Source of the DNA: an uncultured Eubacteriales bacterium
Lineage (GTDB): Bacteria > Bacillota > Clostridia > Oscillospirales > Oscillospiraceae
Length of the DNA: 9,089 nt
NCBI GenBank assembly: GCA_959602365.1
Contig: CAUGSS010000061.1
Span: 1-9,089 of the forward strand
Reading direction: 5' to 3'
The position numbers and the translations under genes are program-made. Below the pieces are notes generated by a model that saw only the letters and a list, made by a program, of their open reading frames with translations, did not search any database and was not told where the DNA came from. This document shows, one piece after another, positions 8,244-9,089 of this stretch (positions are counted from its first letter, which is position 1; each line of letters opens with the position of its first letter).

Positions 8244-8272
8244 ATTCTAGCATAGCAACCTTGGAAAAGCAA
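8244..8272 (-). promoter_or_regulatory. Predicted sigma-A-type promoter of the glycosyltransferase gene
   Basis: Read on the minus strand, TTGCTT (8272-8267) and TAGAAT (8249-8244) are separated by 17 bases, and a TG one base before the -10 makes an extended -10 element. Transcription would start near 8237, about 40 bases before the ATG. A 6-base inverted repeat, TTGGAA (8261-8266) and TTCCAA (8280-8285), surrounds the -35 box and might be a regulator site. Confidence 0.55.
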
Positions 8273-8468
8273 GCGACCCTTCCAATGCTAAATTTCACAA
8301 TCACAGATCACTATATTTAATGAAATGAACTACAACGTTTTTGAGACACTTTTTCTGCAGTACTGTTCGGTGATATAAAAATGACATCAGAATACCCCAC
8401 ACTCATTATCATTTCAGCGAAGAAGCTCCTGCTTATTATTTCTGGAACTCCTTATCACAATAATACCA
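8273..8468. other. AT-rich intergenic stretch without a recognised gene
   Basis: This is the remainder of the 331-base gap between the glycosyltransferase gene and spoVT. It is much more AT-rich than the surrounding chromosome and matches the glycosyltransferase segment in composition. I find no convincing coding frame, tRNA or known RNA element. A short CAGTACTG palindrome is present, with no evident role. Open frames crossing this stretch on the plus strand run into the hairpin and the reverse of spoVT and look non-coding. Confidence 0.5.
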
Positions 8469-8507
8469 ATACGGCGGCCCGGATTTTTGCCATCCGGGCC
8501 GCCGTAT
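8469..8507. terminator. Perfect 16-bp hairpin, copy B: likely spoVT terminator or repeated palindrome
   Basis: ATACGGCGGCCCGGAT (8469-8484) pairs exactly with ATCCGGGCCGCCGTAT (8492-8507) around the 7-base loop TTTTGCC. It begins 22 bases past the spoVT stop codon on the minus strand, the usual place for a terminator, but no clean T-tract follows in that direction (TGGTATTATTG). The 17-base stretch 8471-8487 is identical to 4119-4135, and 8492-8505 is identical to 4140-4153; loop and flanks differ. Confidence 0.75.
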
Positions 8508-8529
8508 CAGTTGCTCTGTTATCTTGTTC

Positions 8530-9072
8530 TCAGCTCTCCATATGTCGCCCCAGGAATCCGGCGATGGTCTGGGTCAGGGTGAATTCCGTCTCGCCGGAGG
8601 GGGCGTCGCTGGGCTTCTTCCCGATGACCACGCAGCCCAGCACGTCGCCCTGGGCCAGGATCGGAGCAGCCACTGAGACCGAGAGCGTATCGCTGCTGGT
8701 GACAATGGGGATGGGCGCATCCTGAGAGCGCTGTTGATAAACCCCGCGGCCCATCATCACATTTTCCAGGGCGCTGGAAATCTGCTTGTCCCCGAACTCC
8801 CGTTTTGGGGCGCCGGAGACCGCCAGCACAGTGTCCCGGTCGGTGACCAAAGCGGGACGTCCGGTGGTCTTGTACACCGTGTCACAGATCTGGGCGGCAA
8901 AATCGCTGATCCCCCCCATCAGGGAGTATTTGCGGAAGATGACCTCGCCGTCCCGATCGGTGTAGATCTCCAGCGGGTCTCCCTCCCGGATGCGCATGGT
9001 ACGGCGGATCTCCTTGGGAATGACCACCCGCCCCAGGTCGTCAATGCGTCTCACAATGCCAGTTGCTTTCAT
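8530..9072 (-). CDS. spoVT: Stage V sporulation protein T, AbrB-GAF transcription regulator
   Basis: SpoVT is a DNA-binding regulator of sigma-G-dependent forespore genes, needed for normal spore maturation and germination properties in Bacillus; clostridial homologues also act in sporulation. The protein is 180 residues, close to the B. subtilis length. The N-terminal AbrB-type swapped-hairpin DNA-binding domain (about 1-50) is almost invariant (MKATGIVRRIDDLGRVVIPK, then EIRRTMRIREGDPLEIYTDR). A C-terminal GAF-like sensor domain covers about 55-178 and ends in the typical AGFLGRHME block. The start ATG 9072 is supported by AGGAAGGA 9 bases upstream. Its own promoter lies outside the window. 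The nearest gene downstream, the glycosyltransferase, is 331 bases away with its own promoter and a hairpin between, so the two are probably not one operon. Identification is firm. Confidence 0.97.
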   Translation of the reverse strand: MKATGIVRRIDDLGRVVIPKEIRRTMRIREGDPLEIYTDRDGEVIFRKYSLMGGISDFAAQICDTVYKTTGRPALVTDRDTVLAVSGAPKREFGDKQISSALENVMMGRGVYQQRSQDAPIPIVTSSDTLSVSVAAPILAQGDVLGCVVIGKKPSDAPSGETEFTLTQTIAGFLGRHMES

Positions 9073-9081
9073 GACCTGACA

Positions 9082-9089
9082 TCCTTCCT
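9082..9089 (-). promoter_or_regulatory. Ribosome binding site of spoVT
   Basis: On the minus strand AGGAAGGA (9089-9082) precedes the ATG at 9072 by 9 bases. It confirms the start that gives the canonical MKATGIVRRI N-terminus. Confidence 0.75.

Noticed and set aside
4154..8468. The segment as an IS element or composite transposon bounded by the hairpins
   Set aside because: There is no transposase, no terminal inverted repeat pairing with conserved ends beyond the self-complementary hairpins, and no visible target-site duplication next to them.
8381..8725. Plus-strand frame of 114 codons over the second hairpin and the 3' half of spoVT
   Set aside because: Most of it is antisense to spoVT and it reads through the hairpin; no protein family resemblance.

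Overview
The window looks like chromosomal DNA from a spore-forming, GC-rich member of the Clostridia, probably the Oscillospiraceae (Flavonifractor/Pseudoflavonifractor-like). The evidence is a nearly canonical SpoVT, clostridial-type DnaK and DnaJ, a two-subunit-type fumarate hydratase alpha chain, and strong G/C at third codon positions in most genes. The genus is inference; the spore-former call is firmer because of SpoVT.

Layout. Bases 1-2132 on the plus strand hold the 3' part of dnaK and a complete dnaJ. A GC-rich hairpin lies between them and probably sets their expression ratio, and a strong intrinsic terminator follows dnaJ. A good sigma-A-type promoter at 2225-2253 then drives two closely spaced plus-strand genes: a PHP-family histidinol-phosphatase-like phosphoesterase (2353-3168) and the alpha subunit of a class I [4Fe-4S] fumarate hydratase (3173-4015). 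The partner beta subunit, often encoded directly downstream, is absent.

Bases 4154-8468 differ in character. They are visibly more AT-rich than both flanks and carry one very large minus-strand gene (4254-8198, 1314 residues). It encodes a multidomain polysaccharide-assembly enzyme: an N-terminal SAM methyltransferase, an unassigned beta-rich segment, a coiled coil, a GT4-type glycosyltransferase, a GT2-type glycosyltransferase and a helical C-terminus. The gene has its own promoter in a 331-base AT-rich intergenic region. The segment is bracketed by two nearly identical perfect hairpins (4119-4153 and 8469-8507) that share a 17-base left arm and a 14-base right-arm core. On the minus strand each hairpin lies downstream of a gene, so both may act as terminators. 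Their identity and position also fit insertion of the glycosyltransferase segment at, or together with, a repeated hairpin.

The window ends with spoVT (8530-9072, minus strand), the AbrB/GAF regulator of late forespore gene expression.

Functionally the window combines protein folding (DnaK/DnaJ), small-molecule metabolism (PHP phosphatase, fumarase), a probably horizontally acquired surface-glycan enzyme, and a sporulation regulator. The parts most worth following up are the three-enzyme fusion protein, the twin hairpins around it, and the orphan fumarase alpha gene at its edge. I see no CRISPR array, tRNA, rRNA, transposase or phage gene.
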